NCBI GenBank assembly: GCA_002307145.1
Contig: DBTR01000088.1
Coordinates: 29,396 to 68,286 of the forward strand
DNA: 38,891 bases
Direction: 5' to 3'
DNA from: Rhodospirillum sp. UBA1311
GTDB taxonomy: Bacteria > Pseudomonadota > Alphaproteobacteria > Rhodospirillales > Rhodospirillaceae
Under the pieces are notes generated by a model. The model had not been told where the DNA came from. It did not search any database and saw only the letters and a list, made by a program, of their open reading frames with translations. Position 1 is the stretch's first letter, and each line of letters opens with the position of its first letter. Below, in pieces: positions 24,584 through 33,178 of the stretch. Made by a program: the position numbers and the translations under genes.

Positions 24584-25845
24584 TGCTGATCGGCGTGATT
24601 GCGGACGACTTTACCGGCGCGACGGACATTGCCGGTTTCCTGGTGGCGAGCGGGGTCTCGACGACCCAGCTGATCGGCGTGCCGCCCGACGATCTGAACG
24701 TCGAGGCCGAGGCGGTGGTGATTTCGCTGAAATCCCGCTCCTGCCCGCCCGACGAGGCGGTGGCGGCGAGCCTCGCGGCGCTCGCCTGGCTCCGGGCGCG
24801 CGACTGCCCGCGCATCTACCAGAAATACTGCTCGACCTTCGACAGCTCGCGCACCGGCAACATCGGCCCGGTGGCGGACGCGCTCCTCGACGGTCTCAAG
24901 TCCGACTTCACCGTGGTCTGCCCGGCGCTGCCGATCAACGGCCGGACGATCTACAACGGCTATCTGTTCGTCAACGGCGTGCCGCTGGCGGAATCCGGCA
25001 TGCGCGACCACCCGGTGACGCCGATGACCGATTCCAGCCTGGTGCGGCTGATGGAAGCGCAATCGCTCGGCCGTTGCGGCGTGGTTGCCGCAGACACCGT
25101 GGACAAGGGCGTGCCCGCGGTGCGCGCCGCCCTTGAAAAGCTTCGCATCGAAGGTCGCCGCTACGCGGTGCTCGATGCCTTGAATGCGCAACACCTCGAC
25201 ACTCTGGGCGCGGCGGTGGCCGACATGCCGCTGGTTACCGGCGGCTCGGGCCTCGCGGCGGGAATGGCGAAGGCGTGGCGGCGGCGCACCCAGGATCCGT
25301 CGCGCGCGGCCTCGGCGGGCGCGCCGGTGCCCGGGCGCGGCGTGGTGATCTCGGGCTCGGCGTCGCAGATGACCAACGCCCAGGTCGCCGAATACAAGGC
25401 GCAGGCCCCGTCGTTCGCGGTCGACCCGGAGCGCTGCCTCGCCGACCAGACCGGCTACGCCGCCGAGATGGCCGAATGGGTGCTCGCCCAGCCGCGCTAT
25501 GGCCTCGCGCCCCTGGTCTACGCCACCACCAATCCGGAAGCCTTGAAGAAAATTCAGGCGCGCTTCGGCAACGCCGCCTCGACCGCGATCGAGACCACCT
25601 TCGCCGCGCTCGCGCGCACCCTGGCCGAGGCGGGCGTCACCCGCTTCATCGTCGCGGGCGGCGAGACCTCGGGCGCGGTGGTGCAGGCCTTGGGCGTTTC
25701 GGGCTTCCACATCGGGCCGCAGATCGCGCCCGGCGTGCCGTGGGTGCGTGCGGTCGACAAGCCCTATTCGCTGGCGTTGAAGTCGGGGAATTTCGGCGAT
25801 GTCGGGTTCTTCTTCGACTGCCAGCCGGAGGGCGTTGCACGATGA
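24583..25845 (+). CDS. otnK: OtnK, 3-oxo-tetronate 4-kinase
   Basis: A 420-residue member of the DUF1537 four-carbon acid-sugar kinase family. The N-terminal domain has IADDFTGATD at residues 6-15 and KYCSTFDSSRTGNIG. The C-terminal nucleotide-binding domain has VVISGSASQMTNAQV and AGGETSGAVVQALGV. It phosphorylates 3-oxo-tetronate at C4 with ATP, the committed step before decarboxylation. Start ATG 24583 has GGAG at 24571-24574. Translation is coupled to ltnD (1-nt overlap) and otnC (ATGA overlap). Related DtnK kinases act on D-threonate, but the otnC/otnI neighbours favour OtnK. Confidence 0.93.
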   Translation: MLIGVIADDFTGATDIAGFLVASGVSTTQLIGVPPDDLNVEAEAVVISLKSRSCPPDEAVAASLAALAWLRARDCPRIYQKYCSTFDSSRTGNIGPVADALLDGLKSDFTVVCPALPINGRTIYNGYLFVNGVPLAESGMRDHPVTPMTDSSLVRLMEAQSLGRCGVVAADTVDKGVPAVRAALEKLRIEGRRYAVLDALNAQHLDTLGAAVADMPLVTGGSGLAAGMAKAWRRRTQDPSRAASAGAPVPGRGVVISGSASQMTNAQVAEYKAQAPSFAVDPERCLADQTGYAAEMAEWVLAQPRYGLAPLVYATTNPEALKKIQARFGNAASTAIETTFAALARTLAEAGVTRFIVAGGETSGAVVQALGVSGFHIGPQIAPGVPWVRAVDKPYSLALKSGNFGDVGFFFDCQPEGVAR

Positions 25846-26471
25846 CCGATGCGCGGTTGCGGGAGAAGATGTGCGAACTGGGCCGGGCGCTCTACGACCG
25901 GGGCTACGCGGTCGGCGGCGGCGGCAACCTCTCGCTGAAGCTCGCGGGCGGCGGCTTCCTCGTCACCCCCACCGGTTCCTGCCTCGGCCGCCTCGACCCC
26001 GAGACGCTCTCCACCATCGACGCGGCGGGCACGCCGGTCGCGGGGGCGAAGCCGTCGAAGGAATTCGTCTTCCACCGCGCGGTCTACGACGCGCGGCCCG
26101 ACGCCGGGGCGATCGTGCACCTGCACTCGACCTACCTCACCGCGCTCTCCTGCCTTGAGACTCTCGACACCGCCAACGCGATCCGGCCGTTCACGCCGTA
26201 TTTCGTGATGCGCATCGGGCCGCTGCCGGTGATCCCCTACTACCGCCCGGGTTCGCCGAAGATCGCCGAGGCGCTCGCCGCCCTCGCGCCGACGGTGAAG
26301 ACCAACGCCTTCCTGCTCGCCAACCACGGTCCGGTGGTGCTGGGCAGCGACATCGAGGACGCGGTGAGCAACGCCGAGGAACTGGAGGAAACCGCCAAGC
26401 TGCTGTTCCTCCTGCGCGGCGAAAAGCTGCGCTATCTCACCGACGCCGAAATCCAGGACCTGAGGAGCTAG
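25842..26471 (+). CDS. otnC: OtnC, 3-oxo-tetronate 4-phosphate decarboxylase
   Basis: A 209-residue class II aldolase/adducin-fold enzyme. The expected metal ligands His93, His95 (IVHLHSTY) and His162 (ANHGPVVLG) are present, along with Glu74 (PSKEFVF). It decarboxylates 3-oxo-tetronate 4-phosphate to dihydroxyacetone phosphate and CO2, feeding glycolysis. Length and motifs match OtnC rather than fuculose-phosphate aldolase, and the position between otnK and otnI supports this. The phosphate-binding loop reads GGGGNLS, a variant of the usual S/G-rich GNLS loop. Its ATG overlaps the otnK stop by 4 nt. Confidence 0.92.
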   Translation: MTDARLREKMCELGRALYDRGYAVGGGGNLSLKLAGGGFLVTPTGSCLGRLDPETLSTIDAAGTPVAGAKPSKEFVFHRAVYDARPDAGAIVHLHSTYLTALSCLETLDTANAIRPFTPYFVMRIGPLPVIPYYRPGSPKIAEALAALAPTVKTNAFLLANHGPVVLGSDIEDAVSNAEELEETAKLLFLLRGEKLRYLTDAEIQDLRS

Positions 26472-26475
26472 ACCC

Positions 26476-27270
26476 ATGGTTCAGTTCGCCGCGAATCTCA
26501 CGATGATGTTCAAGGAAGTTCCCTTCCTCGAACGTTTCGGCCGCGCCGCCGCGTGCGGCTTCAAGGCGGTGGAGTTCCTGTTCCCCTACGACTATCCCGC
26601 CGCCGAAATCAAGGCTCTGCTCGACCGTCATCACCTCAAGCTCGCGCTGTTCAACATGTTCGCGGGCGACTGGGCGGGCGGTGAGCGCGGCTTCGCGGCG
26701 CGCCCGGCCAAGGTGGCGGAGTTCCGCGCGAGCGTCGCCCAGGCCCTCGACTACGCCCGCGTGCTGGGCTGCAAGAAGATCCACACGATGTCGGGGATCA
26801 CCGTCGACGAGCCCGACCGCGCCGCCTGCGAGGCGGTGTGGGTCGAGAACCTTCGCCATGCCGCCGATCTCGCCGCCAAGGACGGCGTCCTGCTGCTGAT
26901 CGAGCCGTTGAACACCCGCGACATGCCGGGCTATTTCGTCAGCCACCAGGACGAGGCGCTGGCGTTGATCGCGCGGCTCGACCGCTCGAACGTCAAGCTC
27001 CAGTTCGACACCTACCACGCCCAGATCATGGACGGCGACATCACCCGCAGGCTCCAACGCCTCGCGGGCCAGTTCGGCCACGTCCAGATCGCGAGCGTGC
27101 CCGAGCGCCACGAGCCCGACGAAGGCGAACTCGACTACGGTCACGTGTTCTCGGTCCTCGATCACACCGGTTACGACGGCTGGATCGGTTGCGAATACAA
27201 CCCGCGCCGCGACACCGAGGCCGGCCTCGGCTGGGTGCGTCCGTATCTCGCCAAGGCGAAGGTGAGCTGA
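26476..27270 (+). CDS. otnI: OtnI, 2-oxo-tetronate isomerase
   Basis: A 264-residue TIM-barrel enzyme of the hydroxypyruvate isomerase family. Metal ligands are Glu143 (LIEPLNTRDMPGYF), Asp178 (QFDTYH), Gln204 (GHVQIASVPERHEPDEGELDY region) and Glu240 (GWIGCEYNPR). It interconverts 2-oxo- and 3-oxo-tetronate, joining the products of LtnD and DenD to OtnK. The start is 4 nt after the otnC stop and the stop overlaps the deoR ATG by one base. Plain hydroxypyruvate isomerase (Hyi) is the alternative name; the operon favours OtnI. Confidence 0.92.
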   Translation: MVQFAANLTMMFKEVPFLERFGRAAACGFKAVEFLFPYDYPAAEIKALLDRHHLKLALFNMFAGDWAGGERGFAARPAKVAEFRASVAQALDYARVLGCKKIHTMSGITVDEPDRAACEAVWVENLRHAADLAAKDGVLLLIEPLNTRDMPGYFVSHQDEALALIARLDRSNVKLQFDTYHAQIMDGDITRRLQRLAGQFGHVQIASVPERHEPDEGELDYGHVFSVLDHTGYDGWIGCEYNPRRDTEAGLGWVRPYLAKAKVS

Positions 27271-28031
27271 TGATCCCGGCGGAGCGCCAGCACTTCATCC
27301 TCGGTTGCCTCGCCGACCGCGACGTGATGAGCATCGCCGAGCTGACCGACCGGCTCGGCGTCTCCCACATGACCGTGCGCCGCGACATCCAGCAGCTCGA
27401 ACGGACCGGGCGGGTGATGTCGGTAACCGGCGGCGTGAAGCTGCCCGAGCGGATCGACTACGAGCCCTCGCACCTGGTGAAGGCGGGGATCCGCGCCGAG
27501 CAGAAAGAGGTGATCGGCCGCGCCGCCGCCGCGATGGTGCCGCCCAACGCGGTGGTCTACCTCGACGCCGGAACCACCACCCTCGAAATCGCGCACCGGC
27601 TCGCCGATCGCGGCGACCTTACCGTGGTCACAAACGACTTCGTCATCGCCGCCTACCTCTCCGCCAATTCCCGCTGCGCCCTCTATCACACCGGCGGCCT
27701 GGTGGAGCGGGAGAACCAGTCGTGCGTCGGCGACGCCACCGCCGAGGCGATCGCGCGCTTCAACTTCGACGTCGCGTTCATTTCCGCATCGTCGTGGGTG
27801 ATCGGCGGGATCTCCTCGCCGAGCGAGCTGAAGCGCCCGGTCAAGCGCGCGGCGGTACGCAACGCGCGGAAAAACGTGTTCGTCACCGATGCGTCGAAAT
27901 ACGGCGTGGTCGGCGCGTTCAACATCCTCGGCCTCGACGTCTTCGACACGGTGATCACCGACGACAGCATCGAGGCGAGCGTCGTCGCGGCGATCGAGCA
28001 CATGGGCGTGGAGGTGATCGTGGCGCGCTGA
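27270..28031 (+). CDS. DeoR-family repressor of the tetronate operon
   Basis: A 253-residue regulator with an N-terminal helix-turn-helix (VMSIAELTDRLGVSHMTVRRD) and a DeoRC effector domain (YLDAGTT, VTNDFVIAAYL, LYHTGG). It is a close paralogue of the protein encoded at 8966-9790; both begin MIPAERQ and share motifs throughout. It probably represses this operon through the dyads before ltnD, released by a phosphorylated tetronate intermediate. That is inferred from position and family. The start overlaps the otnI stop by one base. Confidence 0.9.
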   Translation: MIPAERQHFILGCLADRDVMSIAELTDRLGVSHMTVRRDIQQLERTGRVMSVTGGVKLPERIDYEPSHLVKAGIRAEQKEVIGRAAAAMVPPNAVVYLDAGTTTLEIAHRLADRGDLTVVTNDFVIAAYLSANSRCALYHTGGLVERENQSCVGDATAEAIARFNFDVAFISASSWVIGGISSPSELKRPVKRAAVRNARKNVFVTDASKYGVVGAFNILGLDVFDTVITDDSIEASVVAAIEHMGVEVIVAR

Positions 28032-28180
28032 GCGCGACCGAGGGACGAGTATCCTGCTGGAAACCATGGGCGCGCGAACGGCCTTGCTCAAGACCTCTCC
28101 CAACCCTCGCACCAGAAGGCATGACGGAAAAAAACGGAACTTCGTGAAGAGGCAACACGTAAAAAATTCAGGAGGAGACA

Positions 28181-29548
28181 ATGGTTGGTGCGTCGCAGCT
28201 TGTAGCGGGTCCCATGCTTCTCGTAATTTTTTCGATTTCCATCGCGTTCCTTCTCGTCACCATCATCAAGTTTAAGGTCAACGCCTTCCTCGCCCTGTTG
28301 GGTACCTCGATATTGACCGGCTTCATGGTCGATATGCCGCTCACCGAGATCTCGGGCGGCATCGCCAAGGGCTTCGGCAATACGCTCGGCGGCGTCGGCA
28401 TCGTGATCGGCCTCGGCATCATCTTCGGCAACATCCTTGCCGAATCCCGCGCCACCAACGCGATCGCCGAGGGCCTGCTGCGGCAGGTCGGCAAGAAGAA
28501 CGCCAACCTCGCGATCAACGTCTCGGGCTGGCTGATCTCGATCCCGGTGTTCCAGGACGCGGCCTTCGTGATCTTCATGCCGCTCGTCCGGCAAATCCAG
28601 AAGGCCACCCGCAAGCCCCTGGTCGCCCTGGTCTGTTCGCTCGGCGTCGGCACCATCGCGTCCCACGCCATGGTGATCCCGACTCCCGGCCCGGTGGCGG
28701 TGGCGGGCAACATGGGCGTCAACATCGGCAGCTTCCTGTTCTACTCGATCGTCGTCTCGCTGCCCGCGACCCTGGTGGCGGGCGTGTTCTATTCCCGTTT
28801 CCTCGAAAACCGCGCCGATCCCAGCGCCTACAACGGCATGCTCGACGAACCGATGCCCGAGATCGCGACGCCGCGTCCCTCGCCGTCGATGGCGGTGTCG
28901 ATCGGCACCCTGCTGTTCCCGCTGCTGTTGATCCTGGTCGGCAGCATCGCCGCCATGCTCCTGCCCGCAAGCTCGGCGTGGAAGCCGGTGGTCGCCTTCC
29001 TCGGCGACAAGAATATCGCGCTCCTGGTCGGGGTGATCGCGGCGTTCCTCATCCTGCAGAAGCATTTCGCCAAGCCCGCCAACGATATCATCATCGAAGC
29101 GTGCGGCTCCGCCGGGCTGATCTTCCTGATTACCGGCGCAGGCGGCAGCTTCGGCACGATCATCAATTCCAGCGGCATCGGCAAGTACCTGGTCAGCACG
29201 ATGCAGGGCTGGAGCGTGCCGCTCCTGGTGCTCGGCTTCCTCCTGAGCCAGTTGCTGCGCGCGGCGCAAGGGTCGACGACGGTCGCCCTGGTGACGACCT
29301 CGTCGATCCTCGGGCCGCTCGTGCTCGCCGCCGGAGCCTCGCCGGTCCTGGTCGCCCTCGCGATCTGCGCAGGCGGCATCGGCTGCTCGCTGCCCAACGA
29401 TTCGGGCTTCTGGGTGCTGTCGCGGTATAGCGGCATCTCGGTGCAGGACACGATCAAGGCCTGGACGATCGGCGGCACCATCGTCGGCGTCGTCGCCTTT
29501 TTGATCATCCTGGTGCTGAGCGCGATGCCGTTCCTGCCCGGCCTTTGA
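28181..29548 (+). CDS. GntP-family permease, copy 1 (probable acid-sugar importer)
   Basis: A 455-residue membrane protein with about 12 helices. GntP-family features are LLGTSILTGFMVDMPLTEISGGIAKGFGNTLGGVGIVIGLG, the pair SIPVFQDAAFVIFMPL and VIPTPGPVAVA, and LPNDSGFWVLSRYSG near the C-terminus. The family imports gluconate, serine and related acids with protons. Here L-threonate or D-erythronate is the likely substrate. AGGAGGAGA just before the ATG is a strong ribosome site, so a high translation rate is likely. A 149-nt gap after deoR may hold a promoter, though none stands out. Confidence 0.92.
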   Translation: MVGASQLVAGPMLLVIFSISIAFLLVTIIKFKVNAFLALLGTSILTGFMVDMPLTEISGGIAKGFGNTLGGVGIVIGLGIIFGNILAESRATNAIAEGLLRQVGKKNANLAINVSGWLISIPVFQDAAFVIFMPLVRQIQKATRKPLVALVCSLGVGTIASHAMVIPTPGPVAVAGNMGVNIGSFLFYSIVVSLPATLVAGVFYSRFLENRADPSAYNGMLDEPMPEIATPRPSPSMAVSIGTLLFPLLLILVGSIAAMLLPASSAWKPVVAFLGDKNIALLVGVIAAFLILQKHFAKPANDIIIEACGSAGLIFLITGAGGSFGTIINSSGIGKYLVSTMQGWSVPLLVLGFLLSQLLRAAQGSTTVALVTTSSILGPLVLAAGASPVLVALAICAGGIGCSLPNDSGFWVLSRYSGISVQDTIKAWTIGGTIVGVVAFLIILVLSAMPFLPGL

Positions 29549-29558
29549 AACCATGGTT

Positions 29559-29585
29559 TCCGGCAAGGGTCCAGCCCTTGCCGGA
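29559..29585 (+). terminator. Strong hairpin between GntP copy 1 and cupin gene
   Basis: Perfect 11-bp inverted repeat: TCCGGCAAGGG (29559-29569) and CCCTTGCCGGA (29575-29585) with a 5-nt loop. No T-run follows. It is 11 nt after the permease stop and 30 nt before the cupin ATG, so it probably stabilises the upstream mRNA or attenuates read-through. Confidence 0.5.
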
Positions 29586-29614
29586 CGGTCCTGGCCCCAA
29601 CGGAGGACACTGAG

Positions 29615-29977
29615 ATGATCCTGAGACACAGCGAAGAGATCCGCGCGCAGGTCAACGAGAAGATGCGCGACGGCAAGGGCAGCGTCACCGTGCGCTACCT
29701 GCTCGAACCCGAGGAGATGTTCGGCAAGGGGCGGCTGTTCGCCGAGAACGTCGTGCCGGTCGGGGCCTCGATCGGCCTGCACCAGCACAAGGGCGATTCC
29801 GAGGCCTACTACTTTCTCCAGGGCACCGGCCGCTACCTCAACAATTCCGACGAATTCGCGGTCAAGGCGGGCGACGTCACCGTCGTCGCCGAGGGCGACT
29901 GGCACAGCATCGAGAATACCGGAACCCAGCCCATGGTGTTCATCGCGTTGATTTTGTTTACGGAGCCGAAGGCATGA
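29615..29977 (+). CDS. Small metal-binding cupin protein, function unknown
   Basis: A 120-residue single-cupin protein. Motif 1 is HQHKGDSEAYYFLQGTGRY, giving HxH with Glu four residues on. Motif 2 is GDVTVVAEGDWHSIEN, with the last metal-binding His. All four expected metal ligands are present, so it is probably an enzyme or metal-dependent binder rather than a structural relic. It has no place in the described threonate/erythronate routes. Its stop overlaps the racemase-like start by 4 nt and it sits before denD, suggesting a joint job such as isomerising or opening an acid sugar or lactone. Confidence 0.8.
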   Translation: MILRHSEEIRAQVNEKMRDGKGSVTVRYLLEPEEMFGKGRLFAENVVPVGASIGLHQHKGDSEAYYFLQGTGRYLNNSDEFAVKAGDVTVVAEGDWHSIENTGTQPMVFIALILFTEPKA

Positions 29978-30642
29978 AAAAGGTCTACATCGTCCACACC
30001 AGCCTGGTCTCGCACGCCGAGCTGAACGCCCTGTTCGCCGAGCTGATCCCCGAGGCGAAGGTGTTCAACATCGTCGACGACAGCCTGCTCGCCGACGCGA
30101 TGGCGAACGGCGGGATCACCGAAAAGATCGTCGGCCGGATGTGCAAGTACTACGAGGGTGCGGCCGCCAACGGTGCGGATCTGATCTTCAACCAGTGCTC
30201 CTCGGTCGGCGAGGCGGCGGACATCGCGGCGAAGCTGGTCGCGATCCCGGTGGTCAAGGTCGACGAGGCGATGGCGGAGAAGGCGGTGGCGCTCGGCAAG
30301 CGGATCGCCGTGGTCGCGACGGTGAAAAGCACGATGAAGCCGAGCTGCAACCTCGTCCGCGCCAAGGCCGCTCTCGCCGGCAAGAGCGTCGAGGTGGTCG
30401 AGTACCTGGTCGACGGCGCGCTCGACGTGCTGATGAAGGAAAACAATCGCGCCAAGCACAACGCCCTGGTCCTTGCGGCGGTGAAAAAGGCCGAGGCCGA
30501 GTGCGACGTGATCGTCCTCGCCCAGGGCAGCATGACCGTCCTCCTGCCGGAGCTGACGGATATCCAGAAGCCGGTTCTCACCAGCCCGCGCATCGGCGTC
30601 GAGAAGGCGCGGGCGGTCCTGATGCAAGGAGCCTTGCGATGA
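29974..30642 (+). CDS. Aspartate/glutamate racemase-fold protein lacking the second Cys
   Basis: A 222-residue member of the Asp/Glu/hydantoin racemase superfamily. The first catalytic cysteine is kept (Cys75 in IFNQCSSVGE). At the second site, where a two-base racemase has a Cys, it reads VLAQGSMTVL around residue 184, with no Cys. A one-cysteine enzyme of this fold should not racemise amino acids in the classical way and may catalyse isomerisation, decarboxylation or lactone chemistry. This may be common to a whole subfamily. Overlaps of 4 nt with both the cupin gene and denD argue for joint function. Confidence 0.82.
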   Translation: MKKVYIVHTSLVSHAELNALFAELIPEAKVFNIVDDSLLADAMANGGITEKIVGRMCKYYEGAAANGADLIFNQCSSVGEAADIAAKLVAIPVVKVDEAMAEKAVALGKRIAVVATVKSTMKPSCNLVRAKAALAGKSVEVVEYLVDGALDVLMKENNRAKHNALVLAAVKKAEAECDVIVLAQGSMTVLLPELTDIQKPVLTSPRIGVEKARAVLMQGALR

Positions 30643-31592
30643 AAATTCTCGTCACCGGCGGCGCCGGTTTCCTCGGCAGCCGCCTGATCCGGGCGCTGCT
30701 CGACGGCAAGGGGCCGATGCCTCGCGTCGACAAAGTGGTGTCCGCCGACCTCGCCGCCTGTCCGGTCAAGGACGCCCGCGTCGAAAGCCGGGTCGGCTCG
30801 ATCGCCGACCCGCTGTTCGTCGCCGCCGCCGTCGACGCCGATGTCGACGTGATCTACCACCTCGCCGCCGTGCTTTCCGGCCAATCCGAGGGCGAGTTCG
30901 ACATCGGCATGCAGATCAACGTCGACGCTACCCGCGCTCTGCTCGAAGCCTGCCGCCATCTGGCGAAGCCGCCGCGCCTGATCTTCACCAGCTCGCTCGC
31001 GGTGTTCGGCGGGCCGATGCCCGAGGTGGTGCCGGAAGACCTGGTGCTGATGCCGCAGTCGTCCTACGGCGCGGAAAAGGCGATCGGCGAGTTGCTCGTC
31101 GGCGAATACACCCGCAAGGGCTTTGTCGACGGCATCGTTTGCCGCCTGCCGACGATCTCGGTGCGCCCGGGCAAGCCCAATTCCGCCGCGTCGTCGTTCG
31201 TCTCCGGAATCATCCGCGAGCCGCTCGCGGGCGTGCCGAGCGAATGCCCGGTGCCGGTCGACACCCGTCTGTGGATTTCCTCGCCCGACCTCGCGGTGAA
31301 GAACCTCGTCCGCGCGGGCGCGCTCGACGGCGCGAGGCTCGGGCTGCGGCGCACCCTCAACCTGCCCGGCATCTGCGTCACCGCGGCCGAAATGCTCGAC
31401 AGCCTGGAGCGCCTCGGCGGCAAGCCGGCGCGGGCGTTGGTGAGCCTGACCGACGTGCCCCGGATCGCGGCGATCGTCTGCTCCTGGCCGGGGGCGTTCG
31501 ACGTTTCGCGCCCGCTCGCCTTGGGGTTCGAGGCGGACCAAAGCTTCGATTCGATCGTGAAACAGTACATGGAGGGTCTCGCGACCGCCTGA
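30639..31592 (+). CDS. denD: DenD, D-erythronate 2-dehydrogenase
   Basis: A 317-residue extended short-chain dehydrogenase/epimerase-fold protein. It has the NAD-binding GGAGFLG at 7-13, catalytic Ser118/119 (IFTSSLAVFGG) and YGAEK with Tyr143 and Lys147. IVCRLPTISVRPGKPNSAASSFVSGIIREPL is the DenD-type segment. It oxidises D-erythronate to the same 2-oxo-tetronate made by LtnD, so it is a second entry to OtnI-OtnK-OtnC. Its start overlaps the racemase-like stop by 4 nt. The alternative is a generic NAD-dependent epimerase, made less likely by the otn genes close by. Confidence 0.9.
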   Translation: MKILVTGGAGFLGSRLIRALLDGKGPMPRVDKVVSADLAACPVKDARVESRVGSIADPLFVAAAVDADVDVIYHLAAVLSGQSEGEFDIGMQINVDATRALLEACRHLAKPPRLIFTSSLAVFGGPMPEVVPEDLVLMPQSSYGAEKAIGELLVGEYTRKGFVDGIVCRLPTISVRPGKPNSAASSFVSGIIREPLAGVPSECPVPVDTRLWISSPDLAVKNLVRAGALDGARLGLRRTLNLPGICVTAAEMLDSLERLGGKPARALVSLTDVPRIAAIVCSWPGAFDVSRPLALGFEADQSFDSIVKQYMEGLATA

Positions 31593-31667
31593 ATCCAGAC
31601 GCCGGCGACGCGACAGTAGGGTGAAGGAACGCGCAAAACCAAGAATACCTAACCGGAGGATAAGCCC

Positions 31668-33065
31668 GTGACTCATGCAGGCATGGAGTTCCAGTTGATA
31701 TTCGGCCTGGCGATCGCCATCGTCGTCCTGATCTTTCTGGTGGTGAAGACCAAAGTCCACGCGGTGCTCGCCCTGGTGATCGCCGGTTCCATCGCCGGTT
31801 TGACCGGCGGCATGCTCCCCGCCGACGTGATCGGATCGATCACCAAGGGTTTCGGCAGCACCCTTTCCACCATCGGCCTGGTGATCGGCTTCGGCGTGAT
31901 GATGGGGCAGATCCTTGAGGTTTCGGGTGCGGCCGAGCGCATGGCCTATACCCTGATCCGTTGGCTCGGCGACAAACGCGAGGAATGGGCGTTGACGCTC
32001 ACCGGCTACGTCGTGTCGATCCCGATCTTCTGCGATTCCGCGTTCGTGATTCTCTCGCCCCTGGTCAAGGCGTTGGCGCGCACCACCGGCAAGTCGGTGG
32101 TCACGCTCGGCATCTGCCTCGCCGGCGGCCTGATGCTCACCCATCACGCGGTGCCGCCAACTCCGGGTCCCTTGGGCATTGCGGGCATCTTCAACATCGA
32201 CGTCGGCTTGATGATCTTCTGGGGGCTCGTGCTGACCATCCCCGGCATCTTCGTCATCGTCTTCTACGCCCGCGCCATGGGCCCGAAGATCGAGGGCATG
32301 ATCGTGCGGGACACCGGCGAGGACATCTCGGCCGCCTACCGCGAATTCAAGGTCGCCGCGGCGGAACGGGAAAAGTCGCTGCCGCCGCTTGGCCTTTCGG
32401 TCGCGCCGATCGCCGTGCCGATCCTGCTGATCCTCGCCAACACCGTCACGGCGTTCGTGGTGAAGGCCTCGGGGGATCCCGCGCTGGCCAAGAGCCTCGG
32501 CGTCCAGCTCGCCACCTTCATCGGCAATCCGGTGATCGCGGTCGGCATCGGCGTGCTGCTCGCGGTCTACACCCTGGTGCCCGGACGCTCGCGCCACGAC
32601 GTGATCGCCGACCTCGAAAAGGGCGTCGAGAGCGCGGGCATCATCCTGCTCGTCACCGGTGCGGGCGGCGCGCTCGGCGCGGTGCTGCGCGATTCCGGCG
32701 CGGGCACGGTGATCGGCCAGGCGGTGTCCACCCTGCCGATGCCGCCGATCCTGATCCCGTTCGTGATCGCGACCCTGGTGCGCCTGATCCAGGGCTCGGG
32801 TACCGTGGCGATGATCACCGGCGCTTCGATCTCCGCGCCGATCCTCGCCAACATCCCGGGCGTCGACATGGTGTTCGCGGCGCAGGCCGCGGCGATCGGC
32901 TCGATGGTTTGCGGCTATTTCAACGACAGCTACTTCTGGGTGATCAACCGCATCCTCGGGGTCAAGAACGCCAAGCACCAGATGCTGGTGTGGTCGGTGC
33001 CGACCACCCTGGCGTGGGCGGTCTCCCTGGTGACGCTGTTGATCTTCAACGCGATCCTGGGCTGA
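31668..33065 (+). CDS. GntP-family permease, copy 2 (probable acid-sugar importer)
   Basis: A 465-residue permease of about 12 helices and the same family as 28181-29548, but clearly diverged. Landmarks are VIAGSIAGLTGGMLPADVIGSITKGFGSTLSTIGLVIGFG, SIPIFCDSAFVILSPL, PPTPGPLGIAGIF and CGYFNDSYFWVINRILG. The start is GTG (GTGACTCATGCAGGC) with GGAGGA 7 nt upstream. It lies 75 nt after denD and is the last gene of the region. Having two GntP paralogues beside two tetronate dehydrogenases suggests one importer per substrate. Confidence 0.92.
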   Translation: MTHAGMEFQLIFGLAIAIVVLIFLVVKTKVHAVLALVIAGSIAGLTGGMLPADVIGSITKGFGSTLSTIGLVIGFGVMMGQILEVSGAAERMAYTLIRWLGDKREEWALTLTGYVVSIPIFCDSAFVILSPLVKALARTTGKSVVTLGICLAGGLMLTHHAVPPTPGPLGIAGIFNIDVGLMIFWGLVLTIPGIFVIVFYARAMGPKIEGMIVRDTGEDISAAYREFKVAAAEREKSLPPLGLSVAPIAVPILLILANTVTAFVVKASGDPALAKSLGVQLATFIGNPVIAVGIGVLLAVYTLVPGRSRHDVIADLEKGVESAGIILLVTGAGGALGAVLRDSGAGTVIGQAVSTLPMPPILIPFVIATLVRLIQGSGTVAMITGASISAPILANIPGVDMVFAAQAAAIGSMVCGYFNDSYFWVINRILGVKNAKHQMLVWSVPTTLAWAVSLVTLLIFNAILG

Positions 33066-33149
33066 TCCGATATCCCGAACGTCGCGGGAGCGGAATGCCT
33101 CCCCTCCCCCTCACATGGGAGCATCCGCGTCGCGACGCATCCGGGAGGC

Positions 33150-33171
33150 CAGGAGGGGTTCGCCCCTCCTG
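33150..33171. terminator. Bidirectional hairpin between GntP copy 2 and LysR gene
   Basis: Perfect 9-bp stem CAGGAGGGG/CCCCTCCTG closed by a TTCG tetraloop, between two convergent 3' ends. A 12-nt perfect palindrome GCGTCGCGACGC (33127-33138), flanked by GCATCC on both sides, lies just before it. Both transcripts could end here, although no long T-run is present on either strand. Confidence 0.6.
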
Positions 33172-33178
33172 ACCAGAC

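Noticed and set aside
29559..29585. Hairpin as a true operon end after the first GntP permease
   Set aside because: There is no T-tract and the cupin gene with its own ribosome site follows within 30 nt, so read-through is more likely.
30150..32978. Open frame of over 900 codons on the minus strand opposite the racemase-like gene, denD and the second GntP permease
   Set aside because: His/Arg/Asp-rich translation without domains, fully covered by well-recognised plus-strand genes.
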